Shown here in pieces: positions 25,667-34,138 of a stretch of DNA of 64,000 nt. A program made the translations under genes and the position numbers. Source of the stretch: Saccharothrix sp. NRRL B-16348 (lineage in GTDB: Bacteria > Actinomycetota > Actinomycetes > Mycobacteriales > Pseudonocardiaceae); contig NZ_LGED01000195.1 of assembly GCF_001280085.1 (NCBI RefSeq), positions 1-64,000 on the forward strand. The letters run 5' to 3'. Under the pieces are notes generated by a model that saw only the letters and a list, made by a program, of their open reading frames with translations, searched no databases and was not told the origin of the DNA. Numbering within the stretch: position 1 is the first letter of the stretch; each line of letters starts with the position of its first letter.

Positions 25667-27013
25667 TCAGCCGTTGACGGTGAAGCCCTGTTGGTTGCCG
25701 TAGTCGACCAGTGCCTTCTGCCAGTCGGCCAGGCCGGGGTCGAGCGAGGTGCCGGCCGCGTAGGACTTGCCGACGGTGTCGCCGAAGATGCTGTTGGCGT
25801 AGAGCTGGTAGGGCAGGTAGCTCCAGCCTGGCACGACCTGGCCGGCGGCGGCGGTCAGGACCTGGTTGATCTGCTGCCCGCCGAAGTACGGCGAGGCCTT
25901 GTCCTTGAACGCGGCCGAGTCGAGGTCGGCCTTCGTCGCGGGGAACCCGCCGCTCTCCAGGAACGGCTTGATGCCGTTGCCGTTGTTGAGCCAGCGCACG
26001 AAACCTGCCGCGAGCGCCGGCTTGCTGCTCTGCTTGAGCACCGACTGGCCGCCGCCGCCGTTCTCCGCGGTCACCGGGGTGCCGCCGTCGTAGGTGGGCA
26101 GCGGCGCCACGGCCCACTTGCCCGCGCCGCCCTTGACCGACGACTCCAGCACGCCCGGCGTCCACGCGCCGAGCGCCAGCGTGGCGATCGTGCCGTCAGC
26201 CAGCGCCTTGTACCAGGCGTCGGACCAGCCGGGGATCGTGGAGACCAGCTTCTCCTCGACCAGCTGGTCCCAGGTGGAGGTCCACTTCTTGGCGCCCTCG
26301 TCCTGGAGGTCGATCTTCACGGACTTGCCGTCGGTGGTGAACGGCTTGCCGCCCGCCTGCCAGATCATGCTGGTGGCGAAGCCCGCGTCACCGGTGTCGG
26401 CGGTGATGTACTTCGTCGGGTCGGCGGCGTGCAGCTTGCGGGCCGCGTCGACGTACTCGGCCCAGGTCTTGGGCACCGCGATGGCGTGCTTGTCGAACAG
26501 CTCCTTGTTGTAGAACAGGGCCATGGGGCCCGAGTCCTGGGGCAGGCCGAACAGACCGCCGCCGACCTTCACGGAGTTCCAGGTCGAGGGGGTGTAGTCG
26601 TCCTGGAAGTCGTTGAAGCCGTACTGGCCCAGGTCGACCAGCGAGCCGGTGAGGGCGAACTGGGGGAGGGCCTGGTACTCGATCTGGGCGACGTCGGGCG
26701 CGCCGGAGCCGGCCTTGATGGCGTTCTGGAGCTTGGTGTAGTGGTCGTTGCCGGTGCCGGCGTTGACGTAGTTGATCTTGACGTTGGGGAATTCCTGCTG
26801 GAACGCCTCGACCTGCGCCTTGGCGGACGGGGTCCAGCTCCAGTAGGTGATCTCGCCGCCTTCGCGCAGGGCGGCGTCGACCGCGTCCTGCGTGCCGGTG
26901 GCGCCGCCCGGCGCCGTGCCGCCGTCGCCGCCGGACGAGCAGGCGGAGAGCGCGGTGGCGAGAGCGGTGGCCAGGACTATGGCCACCTGGCGGCTGCGCC
27001 TGGTGGGTGACAT
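25667..27013 (-). CDS. Sugar ABC transporter substrate-binding lipoprotein (system 1)
   Basis: The 448-residue family 1 extracellular solute-binding protein has a signal peptide ending in lipobox ALSAC (Cys about 25) followed by a Gly/Ser linker. EITYWSWTPSAKAQVEAFQQ and later FYNKELFDKHAI are typical of oligosaccharide-binding proteins. AGGA precedes the ATG. It is the third gene after the two permeases, so it hands ligand to them at the membrane. The neighbouring GH35 and GH5 genes point to galacto-oligosaccharides as ligand, by inference. Confidence 0.88.
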   Translation of the reverse strand: MSPTRRSRQVAIVLATALATALSACSSGGDGGTAPGGATGTQDAVDAALREGGEITYWSWTPSAKAQVEAFQQEFPNVKINYVNAGTGNDHYTKLQNAIKAGSGAPDVAQIEYQALPQFALTGSLVDLGQYGFNDFQDDYTPSTWNSVKVGGGLFGLPQDSGPMALFYNKELFDKHAIAVPKTWAEYVDAARKLHAADPTKYITADTGDAGFATSMIWQAGGKPFTTDGKSVKIDLQDEGAKKWTSTWDQLVEEKLVSTIPGWSDAWYKALADGTIATLALGAWTPGVLESSVKGGAGKWAVAPLPTYDGGTPVTAENGGGGQSVLKQSSKPALAAGFVRWLNNGNGIKPFLESGGFPATKADLDSAAFKDKASPYFGGQQINQVLTAAAGQVVPGWSYLPYQLYANSIFGDTVGKSYAAGTSLDPGLADWQKALVDYGNQQGFTVNG

Positions 27014-27044
27014 GGGTGGAGTCCTTTCACGGCGGTGGGACGGA

Positions 27045-27917
27045 CTACTGCTTGACGCTGCCCGCGGTCAGGCCTGACTGCCAGAAGCGTTGGAGCAGCA
27101 GGAACGCGATGACGAGCGGGACGATGGTGATCACCGAGCCGGTGATGACGAGGTGGTAGATCGGCTGCGCGCCGACACCGGAGGCCTGCGCGCTCCACTG
27201 GTTCAGGCCGACCGTGAGCGGGTACCACTCCGGCTTGCTGAGCATGATCAGCGGCAGGAAGTAGTTGTTCCACGTCGACACCACCGCGAACAGCGCGACC
27301 GTGACCACGCCGGGCATGAGCAGCCGCAGCGTCACGGTGAGGAAGATCCGGACTTCGCCCGCGCCGTCGATGCGGGCGGCCTCCAGCAGCTCGTCCGGGA
27401 CGGCCTCGGTGGCGTAGGTCCACACCAGGTACAGGCCGAACGGGCTGACCAGCGACGGGATGATGATCGCCCACGGCGTGTTGGTCAGGCCCAGGTTGCT
27501 GAACATCAGGAACGTGGGCACGGCCAGCGCCGTGCCGGGGATCGCGATCGCGCCGAGCAGCACGGCGAACACCGCCCGGCGGCCCCGGAACTTGTACTTG
27601 GCCAGGCCGTAGCCGGCGGCGGTGGCCAGGATGGTGGCGCCGCCCGCGCCGACGACGACGTAGAGCAGGGTGTTGCCCAGCCAGCGCAGGAAGATGCCGT
27701 CGTCGTGGGTGAACGTCTCGGCGATGTTGTCGAACAACGCGAACGTGCCGCCGAACGCCATGCCCGAGGTGGACAGCAGGTCCTGCTGGGTCTTGGTGGC
27801 GCTGATCAGCAGCCACGCCAGCGGCACCAGCGTGTAGAGCAGGTACACCGCCATGACGGCGGTCAGCAGGCGGGACTTGCGGGGCTTGAGCGGGGAACGG
27901 GTCGCCACGGTGCTCAC
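27045..27917 (-). CDS. Sugar ABC transporter permease, MalG type (system 1)
   Basis: The 290-residue protein has six predicted transmembrane helices and the permease EAA loop ELLEAARIDGAGEVRIF, which docks the ATPase. The GTG start overlaps the MalF-type gene stop (GTGA). No ATPase gene is present in the operon, so a shared MsiK-like ATPase encoded elsewhere is expected. Confidence 0.88.
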   Translation of the reverse strand: MSTVATRSPLKPRKSRLLTAVMAVYLLYTLVPLAWLLISATKTQQDLLSTSGMAFGGTFALFDNIAETFTHDDGIFLRWLGNTLLYVVVGAGGATILATAAGYGLAKYKFRGRRAVFAVLLGAIAIPGTALAVPTFLMFSNLGLTNTPWAIIIPSLVSPFGLYLVWTYATEAVPDELLEAARIDGAGEVRIFLTVTLRLLMPGVVTVALFAVVSTWNNYFLPLIMLSKPEWYPLTVGLNQWSAQASGVGAQPIYHLVITGSVITIVPLVIAFLLLQRFWQSGLTAGSVKQ

Positions 27918-28852
27918 GCACCCTTCCGGGAGCCGCGCAGCTGCACGACGTAGGCGATGATCGCGGTGATGACGCCCATGACGATCGCCACCGTGGCCGA
28001 GTAGTTGTACTGCTGGCCGCCGAACGACAGGTTGTAGGCGTACATGTTCGGCGTGTAGAAGGTGTTGATCGCGTTGGGCGCCAACGACCTCAGGATGTTG
28101 GGCTCGTTGAACAGCTGGAAGCTGCCGATGATCGAGAAGATCGTCGCGATCATCACCGCGCCCCGGATCGCGGGCAGCTTCACGCTCAGAATCGTGCGGA
28201 ACGTGCCCGCACCGTCGATCGCCGCCGCCTCGTACAGGTCGTTCGGGATGACCTTCAACGCCGAGTACAGGATCAGCATGTTGTAGCCGACGAACTCCCA
28301 CGTCACGATGTTGCCGATGGACAGCAGGATCCAGTCGCCCGACAACGGCTCCACGGCCTTGCGCCCCAGCAACTCGTTGAGGTCGGCAGCGAGGCCGAAC
28401 GTGTCGCCGTAGATGAAGCCCCACATCAGGGCCGCCACCACCGCCGGCACCGCGTACGGCAGGAACACCACGATCCGGAAGAAGCCCGCCGCGTGCAGCC
28501 GGGCGCTGTCGATCGCCAACGCCGCGACCAGCGCCAACCCCAGCATCACCGGCACCTGGACGACGAGGAACAGCAGCACCCGGAAGAACGACTCCCAGAA
28601 CTTGGCGTCCCCGAGCACCGCCGCGTAGTTGTCCAGCCCCACGAACTCCGTGCCGCCGAAGAACACCTGCTCCCGGAACAGGCTCAACCACACCGCGTAG
28701 ACGATCGGCGCCAGGAACACCAGGGCGAACACGGCCAGGAACGGCCCGACGAACAGCCAGCCCTTGCGGTCGACGCGCAGGCGGCCGACGTTGCGCGGCG
28801 TTCGCGCCGGACGTGCCGGTGGCGCCTCGACCGGCGCCGAGATGGACGTCAT
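27914..28852 (-). CDS. Sugar ABC transporter permease, MalF type (system 1)
   Basis: A 312-residue permease with six helices and EAA loop DLYEAAAIDGAGTFRTI. GGAGAGACG precedes the ATG. It is the first gene of the system 1 operon, and a LacI operator lies 27 bp upstream of the start codon. Confidence 0.88.
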   Translation of the reverse strand: MTSISAPVEAPPARPARTPRNVGRLRVDRKGWLFVGPFLAVFALVFLAPIVYAVWLSLFREQVFFGGTEFVGLDNYAAVLGDAKFWESFFRVLLFLVVQVPVMLGLALVAALAIDSARLHAAGFFRIVVFLPYAVPAVVAALMWGFIYGDTFGLAADLNELLGRKAVEPLSGDWILLSIGNIVTWEFVGYNMLILYSALKVIPNDLYEAAAIDGAGTFRTILSVKLPAIRGAVMIATIFSIIGSFQLFNEPNILRSLAPNAINTFYTPNMYAYNLSFGGQQYNYSATVAIVMGVITAIIAYVVQLRGSRKGA

Positions 28853-28879
28853 CGTCTCTCCTGTTGACCACGGCGAAGA

Positions 28880-28893
28880 TGTTTACGCAAACA
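28880..28893. promoter_or_regulatory. LacI operator upstream of the system 1 transporter
   Basis: TGTTTACGCAAACA, flanked by A and T to give ATGTTTACGCAAACAT, is one of the TGTTTrCGyAAACA sites of this locus, 27 bp before the MalF start. Confidence 0.7.
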
Positions 28894-28981
28894 TTGGCGG
28901 CAGACGCTAGCTCCTCGACCCGGGCCTGTCCAGTGAGCCGCGCGAGTCGGTCGCGACGGGCGGTTTTGCCGGACGGTCCTC

Positions 28982-29010
28982 TTGACAGCCTGCGGCCCGA
29001 GTCACAGACT
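28982..29010 (+). promoter_or_regulatory. Probable promoter of the GH5 gene
   Basis: A consensus -35 TTGACA (28982-28987) and a weak -10 CAGACT (29005-29010) are 17 bp apart. The start would be near 29017, just before the LacI operator. Confidence 0.45.
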
Positions 29011-29025
29011 GGCGCGGCCGCCGGT

Positions 29026-29043
29026 CATGTTTGCGCAAACATG
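29026..29043. promoter_or_regulatory. LacI operator upstream of GH5 (perfect 18-bp palindrome)
   Basis: CATGTTTGCGCAAACATG is fully palindromic and contains the TGTTTrCGyAAACA core. Lying just downstream of the predicted transcription start, it could act as a roadblock operator. Confidence 0.72.
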
Positions 29044-29096
29044 ACGTGTTCCGCACCGTTCCGTGACACTCGGAAACCTTCCTGAGGAGATCAACG

Positions 29097-30515
29097 ATGA
29101 GCTCTTCGCCCACCCGACGCCGGCGCCTCACGCGCGTCGTGGCGGCGGTCGGCTGCGCCCTGGGCGTGGCCGGGCTGCTGACCGCGACGGCGTCGCCGGC
29201 CGGCGCGTCCACCAGCCAGTTCAAGGGGGTGAACTGGGCCGACCCGCGGGACAACTACGCCGCCGACGAGGTGGTGCCCTCGGGGTTGTCCAAGTCGGAC
29301 AGCTACGCCACCACCCGCGCCAAGGCGACGGCGGTCATCGGCCAGTTCCAGGCCAAGCTCGGCGCGAACACCGTGCGGCTGCCGGTGAACCCGGCCACCG
29401 TCAACGGACCGTTCTGGGCCTCCTACACCGGCGCGATCGACGCCGCCGCGGCCAAGGGTTTCAAGGTCATCCTCGGCTACTGGGAGGCGTCGACGGCCAA
29501 GGACGGCCGCATCGACGACACCGCCGCGTTCAACGCCATGTGGGACCGGATCACCGCGAAGTACGCGGCCGGCGGCGCGGTGTACTTCGAGCCGATGAAC
29601 GAGCCGTTCGGCTACAGCAGCCAGGAGTGGCGCGACGTCGCCGCGAACTGGTTGGCCGCCCGCCCGTCCGTGCCGCGCAACCGGGTGTTCATCGGCGGCA
29701 CCGGCTACAGCGAGGACGTCAAGCCGGTGTGCGCGGACAGCCGGCTCGACGGCACGTACCTCGCGCTGCACCAGTACGGTTTCTGGCACAAGGACTGGAC
29801 CAGCCCTCAGCAGTGGGCCGACGACCTGCGCGCGCGCATCGGCAACTGCGCGTCGCGCACCGTCCTGGACGAGTTCGGCGCCGAGATGACCTCCGGCCTG
29901 AACTACAACGGGGCGGTCAACGGCTCCTACGAGGTCGCCTACATCCAGGCCGCGACCGACACCCTGCGCTCGCTCGGCATGGGCTCGGTGTACTGGCCGG
30001 GTCTGCGCACCGGTGACAGCTACTCGCTCACCACCCTGGGCGGCAGCGGGACCGACCTCACCCTGAACGTCACCAACGCCAGCGGCGCCGACCGGCTGCG
30101 GTGGGCGTGGGGCGGCGGCACGGCTCCGACGCCGACCGGTGGGGTGCTGCGCGGCGCCGGGTCCAACCGGTGCCTGGACGTGCCGGGGGCGAGCCGGGAC
30201 AACGGCACCGCACCCACCCTCTGGGACTGCAACGGCGGCGCCAACCAGCAGTGGGCCCACACCGCCGCCCGGGAGCTGCGCGTCTACGGCGCCAAGTGCC
30301 TCGACGCCGACGGCGCCGGCACCGCGGCCCGGCTGATCATCCGCGACTGCGACGGTGGCACCGACCAGAAGTGGACGTTCCAGTCGAACGGCACGGTCAC
30401 CAACGACCAGTCCGGCCTGTGCCTCGACGTGACCGGCGAGGCCACCGCCAACGGCAGCGCGGTGGGCTTCTGGCACTGCAACGGCAAGCCGAACCAGGTC
30501 TGGCGACGCGGCTGA
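29097..30515 (+). CDS. Secreted GH5 glycoside hydrolase with CBM13
   Basis: The 472-residue enzyme has a signal peptide ending near PAGAS (about 37). The GH5 barrel runs to about 310, with acid/base Glu in YFEPMNEPFGY and nucleophile Glu in VLDEFGAEM. A ricin-B-type CBM13 (about 345-472) follows, with repeated CLDV/CLDA and QxW motifs (NQQWAH, DQKWTF, NQVWRR). The architecture resembles a Streptomyces avermitilis GH5 endo-beta-1,6-galactanase, and the linked genes favour arabinogalactan side chains. A mannanase or glucanase cannot be excluded. It has its own promoter and LacI operator. Confidence 0.8.
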   Translation: MSSSPTRRRRLTRVVAAVGCALGVAGLLTATASPAGASTSQFKGVNWADPRDNYAADEVVPSGLSKSDSYATTRAKATAVIGQFQAKLGANTVRLPVNPATVNGPFWASYTGAIDAAAAKGFKVILGYWEASTAKDGRIDDTAAFNAMWDRITAKYAAGGAVYFEPMNEPFGYSSQEWRDVAANWLAARPSVPRNRVFIGGTGYSEDVKPVCADSRLDGTYLALHQYGFWHKDWTSPQQWADDLRARIGNCASRTVLDEFGAEMTSGLNYNGAVNGSYEVAYIQAATDTLRSLGMGSVYWPGLRTGDSYSLTTLGGSGTDLTLNVTNASGADRLRWAWGGGTAPTPTGGVLRGAGSNRCLDVPGASRDNGTAPTLWDCNGGANQQWAHTAARELRVYGAKCLDADGAGTAARLIIRDCDGGTDQKWTFQSNGTVTNDQSGLCLDVTGEATANGSAVGFWHCNGKPNQVWRRG

Positions 30516-30520
30516 CCGAC

Positions 30521-30552
30521 GACCGGGCCCTCGCCGACGCGGGGGCCCGGTC
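30521..30552. terminator. Bidirectional terminator
   Basis: GACCGGGCCC and GGGCCCGGTC form a perfect 10-bp stem with a 12-nt loop between the convergent GH5 and BNR_4 genes. Confidence 0.6.
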
Positions 30553-30555
30553 CCG

Positions 30556-31899
30556 TCAGCCGAGCACGAAGTCCGCGACCCGGATCGGCGACGGCGTGGT
30601 CCCCGACGAGACCTGTTGGTACTGCACGGACAGGACGCCGTCGGTCGCGCCGCGGGACGTGTCGACGTTGACCTCGCCGAACGCCCGCAGCGACGTGGGC
30701 GTGAACACGGTCGTCCAGTCGGTCCACCCGCTCGCCGCGCTCGCCGCCACGATCCGGCCGCGCGGCATCACCAGGTAGGCGTTGTCGGCGCGGTCGAACG
30801 CCAGTTTCGTGCGCTGGGTGCTGTCCGGTGGGACGGGCACCTCGCGCTTGGTCCACGTGGCGCCCGTGCGGGTGAGGTGGAAGGTGCGCGCGTGCCGCGC
30901 CCGCTGCGCGGCGTAGTCCGACACGCACTCGACGAACCGCTCCGGCACGTAGCTGATCACCACGTGCGGCGTGCCGGTCGAGTCGACGGCCTGGCTCTCC
31001 TGGTTCATGAGCCCGTGGTCGGGCCCGAGGTGGTCGACGAGGGTGCCGGGGGAGGACACGGCCACGCGCGTCCCGCCGGTCGTGCCCACGACGGCTCCCG
31101 CATCGGTGCGCCACGTGCGGCCGCGGTCGTCGCTGTAGACGTAACCGGTGTCGTGGTTGGTCAGGCCGCCGGGGCTGCCGAGGACGCCGGCGTTGTCCTC
31201 GCGCCAGGTGAACGCGGCGTGCAGGCGTCCGCGCCGGTCGTAGTCGAGCCCGTGCAGGTACATGTTGCGGGCGGTCGACACGACGCCGTTCGGGCCGGTG
31301 TAGTCACCGGTCGCGGAACTCCAGGCGCCCAACCGCCGCCAGGCGCCGTCGTCGTACTCGGCCAACTCGTTGACGCCGTTGCCGGACCTGCCGGTGCGGT
31401 AGCTCAGCTGGAGGACACCCTCCGGGGTCACCACGAACTGCGGGTACGTGAGGTCGCCCAGTTCGACGCCGTCGAGGGTCCGTTGCACCGCGCCGAACGC
31501 CGCCGAGTCCCACGAGTGCGGTCGCGTGGTGAGGCCCGGGATCGACTTCACGTAGAAGACGCGGTTGTCGTGCGTGTCCATCGCGACGTGCAGCGTGCCG
31601 TCCTGCGGGGAGATGCCGAGCGAGATCACGTTGTGCGAGTCGTCCACGCTCAACCGGTGTGGCAGCACGACGTGCTCCCACTCGCCACCGAGTCGCCTGC
31701 GCGCCACGACGGCGTTGCGGCTGCCGGTGTACCAGGTCGCGTACTGGTGACCGGCGTGGGTGACGATCGCGTCCCGCTGGAAGGAGTTGTTGTTGACCAC
31801 GCCGTCGTAGGACACGAAGAACAACGCGGCCGGGTCCAGCACGGTGTCGGACACCAAGGTCGCCTTCGGTGCGCTCGCTCGCCCGGTGTCCGACACCAT
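30556..31899 (-). CDS. Cytoplasmic BNR_4 beta-propeller protein (possible rhamnose-glucuronate lyase/hydrolase)
   Basis: The 447-residue protein is built of beta-propeller blades with BNR_4-type features: FFVSYDGVVNNNSFQRDAI near the start, VDDSHNVISLGISPQDGTLH and YSDDRGRTW. BNR_4 propellers include PL24, PL25, GH145 and the gum-arabic rhamnose-alpha-1,4-glucuronate lyases (PL42), the last two acting on the Rha-GlcA caps of arabinogalactan. Linked GH88, KduI, KduD and KdgK genes would process the unsaturated glucuronate such a lyase makes. There is no signal peptide at ATG 31899 (GGAGG before it), so it would act on imported oligosaccharides. The exact activity is inference. Confidence 0.65.
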   Translation of the reverse strand: MVSDTGRASAPKATLVSDTVLDPAALFFVSYDGVVNNNSFQRDAIVTHAGHQYATWYTGSRNAVVARRRLGGEWEHVVLPHRLSVDDSHNVISLGISPQDGTLHVAMDTHDNRVFYVKSIPGLTTRPHSWDSAAFGAVQRTLDGVELGDLTYPQFVVTPEGVLQLSYRTGRSGNGVNELAEYDDGAWRRLGAWSSATGDYTGPNGVVSTARNMYLHGLDYDRRGRLHAAFTWREDNAGVLGSPGGLTNHDTGYVYSDDRGRTWRTDAGAVVGTTGGTRVAVSSPGTLVDHLGPDHGLMNQESQAVDSTGTPHVVISYVPERFVECVSDYAAQRARHARTFHLTRTGATWTKREVPVPPDSTQRTKLAFDRADNAYLVMPRGRIVAASAASGWTDWTTVFTPTSLRAFGEVNVDTSRGATDGVLSVQYQQVSSGTTPSPIRVADFVLG

Positions 31900-31928
31900 C
31901 GCCGATCCCTCCGTCAGTCTGCCGCTGG

Positions 31929-33974
31929 TCAGCCCGTGCGCGGCGTCCGGTCCACGACCGTCCACCGCTGGTTCGACCCCGAGTTGGCCACGTACACGCC
32001 CACTCGCGTGCCGACGCCCGTGCCCTGGCCGACGACGTCGAAGAGGCGACCGGTGGCGGCGTTGACGAACGTGTAGCTGCCGTCACCCGTGGTCGACATG
32101 ATCCACTGGGCGGCCGGGTCGGTCTGCGTGCCCTCTTCGAGCACCAGGCCGCCGTTCCGGTCGGCGAGGCGCTTGCCGTTGTCGTGCCGCACGGTGTGGC
32201 GCTCACGGTTGCCGCTGCCGCCGGTCACCTGCTCGATGCGCCACCGCGCGTTCGCGTCGGCCTGGTCCGCCGTGCCGAGCACGACCGAGTTCCCGTCGGC
32301 GGAGGGCACCAACGCCTTGCCGCTCTGCACACCGTTCAACGTGTAGGTGTGGCCCGGCTGCACCAGAGCCGCGTCCGCCGCCGCGCCGCGCACGCCGTCG
32401 ACCACGAACGTGGTCACCGACTTGGCGGGCACGGTGAGCGTCGCCGAGCGGTCCGCGACCCGCACCGCCTTGCCCCGCACCAGACCGCCGTTGACGTCGC
32501 TGACGACCGGCGTCACGGAGGCGTTCGCGTGGACCGTGCCGAAGCGCGACAGGTCGAGCGTGACGTCGCGCGGCTCGGTGGTGTTGTTGACGTGGACGAC
32601 CGTGGCGGACGTGCCGTCGGCGGACACCGCGGCGAGGCTGGCCGTGTCGTTCACCTTGACGACGTGGTCACCCGGACGCACGAAGTGGGTGAAGTTGCGG
32701 ATCGTGTTGAACTTCGTGTTCGTGCGGATCGGGCACGTCACGGGCGTGGCGTCGGACGGGCAGTCGAACGGGACCTGGATCGCGCCCCAGTTCTTGCCCG
32801 CCGCGGCCTGCGGGTTGTAGTCCTCGATGGCCTGCCACAGCAGCCACGCGGACGGCTCCAGCTCCCGCATGTCGTTGACGATCCGCTCGGCGATGCCCAG
32901 CCCCGGCTCCATGCTGGTGAAGCTCTGACCGGTGCCCCACGTGCCGTCCACCTCGCTCATCCAGAGCGGCTTGTCCGCGCCCTTGGCGATGTCGCGCGCG
33001 GATGTGCGGTGGCCGGTGCCGTAGGTGTGCACGTTGAGCTGGTCGACGGCGGCCTTGCCCTCGGCGCCGTAGGCGTTCCAGTTGGTGCGGAAGATGGTGG
33101 GGCTCGTTTCGTCCATCGCGGACAGCCGGGCGTCGAGCGCCGAGGCGTCCATCGCCTTGCGGAGGGCGAGGACCACGCTCTGCTGGAGGGCCGGGCCGGC
33201 GTGGGCGCCTTCCTGCCTGCCCCCGGTCGGTTGGCCGTCCGGACCGAGCTGCGTGCCCCAGTACGGGGTGTTCGGCTCGTTGAGGGGGTCGATGGTGTCG
33301 AACCGGATGCCGTGGGTGCGTTCGACGTGCTCGGAGACCCGGACCAGGTAGGTGGCGAAGTCGTCCACCCGGTCGGCGCGGATCTGGTCGGCGGAGGCGT
33401 CGAACCCGCCGGACACGTACCCGCTGACGGTCTGGAACCACGGCGGCGAGTTGCTGAACGCCTCCCAGTGGGTGACCTCGTTTTTGATCCGGTCGATCCA
33501 CCAGCGCTGGTTGGCGTCAGCGGAGAGGTCCCAGTGCTCGGGGTCGTCCGGGTTCCACCAGTCGACGTCCTCGCGGGTGGTGCCCTCCGGCGCGCGCCAG
33601 AAGCCCTCCATCGTCGCGCCGGCCTTCATGTAGTCGTCGCGCACGTCGGGCGCGTTGCCGCCGCCGATGTTGTAGCGGGCGATGTTCAGCCGCAGGCCGT
33701 CGTCGCCGTAGAGCAGGTTGGCGAGGCGGTTGCGGATGGCGTCGGGGTAGCCGCCGGTGGCGTTGGCGAACCAGACGAGGCTCGTGCCCCAGCCCTCGAA
33801 CGCGGGCTGCTGGTAGGACGGGTCGGGTCGCACGGTCACCGACGCGGCGGCGTGCACGTCCTGCGCGCCCGCCGACGACGGGTACGTGACCGCCAAGGTC
33901 GCGACCACCGCGGCGGACAGGCCGACGGCGGCCAGCCTCGACCGTGAACGGCGGGGTGTTCGGCGAGGGTTCAT
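31929..33974 (-). CDS. Secreted GH30 endo-beta-1,6-galactanase-like enzyme with CBM13
   Basis: The 681-residue protein has a signal peptide ending SSAGAQ. The GH30 barrel opens with FEGWGTSLVWFANATGGYPD, has acid/base Glu in DPLNEPNTPYWG and nucleophile Glu in LWMSEVDGTWG, and is followed by the GH30 side beta-domain (about 430-530) and a ricin-like CBM13 (about 545-675). The opening and active-site strings resemble GH30 subfamily 5 endo-beta-1,6-galactanases. ATG 33974 is used because its GAGGAGATCAACGA leader equals that of the GH5 gene. The upstream ATG (33992) lies in that leader. It is the first gene of a unit with BNR_4. Confidence 0.8.
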   Translation of the reverse strand: MNPRRTPRRSRSRLAAVGLSAAVVATLAVTYPSSAGAQDVHAAASVTVRPDPSYQQPAFEGWGTSLVWFANATGGYPDAIRNRLANLLYGDDGLRLNIARYNIGGGNAPDVRDDYMKAGATMEGFWRAPEGTTREDVDWWNPDDPEHWDLSADANQRWWIDRIKNEVTHWEAFSNSPPWFQTVSGYVSGGFDASADQIRADRVDDFATYLVRVSEHVERTHGIRFDTIDPLNEPNTPYWGTQLGPDGQPTGGRQEGAHAGPALQQSVVLALRKAMDASALDARLSAMDETSPTIFRTNWNAYGAEGKAAVDQLNVHTYGTGHRTSARDIAKGADKPLWMSEVDGTWGTGQSFTSMEPGLGIAERIVNDMRELEPSAWLLWQAIEDYNPQAAAGKNWGAIQVPFDCPSDATPVTCPIRTNTKFNTIRNFTHFVRPGDHVVKVNDTASLAAVSADGTSATVVHVNNTTEPRDVTLDLSRFGTVHANASVTPVVSDVNGGLVRGKAVRVADRSATLTVPAKSVTTFVVDGVRGAAADAALVQPGHTYTLNGVQSGKALVPSADGNSVVLGTADQADANARWRIEQVTGGSGNRERHTVRHDNGKRLADRNGGLVLEEGTQTDPAAQWIMSTTGDGSYTFVNAATGRLFDVVGQGTGVGTRVGVYVANSGSNQRWTVVDRTPRTG

Positions 33975-34062
33975 CGTCGTTGATCTCCTCATCGGTGTTC
34001 GGACCTACCCGGTAGGTGGAACGGGAGAGCACGAGCAAGTCGGTGCGGGCACGAGCATGTGC

Positions 34063-34109
34063 GATCGTTTAAGTCGAGTCAAGCACTATTTGATCGTTTA
34101 CGATCGTTT
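34063..34109. promoter_or_regulatory. GATCGTTT repeat cluster between GH30 and kdgK
   Basis: GATCGTTT occurs at 34063-34070, 34092-34099 and 34102-34109, all in the same orientation. On the minus strand, TTGACT (34082-34077) begins a possible GH30 promoter. The cluster covers the start regions of both divergent genes and is the likely operator of one of the DeoR-HTH hybrid regulators encoded nearby. Confidence 0.5.
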
Positions 34110-34138
34110 TGCTCGAGTCTGAGACCGAAGGAGTCGAA

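Noticed and set aside
34109..34138. Upstream TTG start for kdgK
   Set aside because: It overlaps the GATCGTTT repeats and has no ribosome site, whereas GTG 34139 has GAAGGAG at a good distance.
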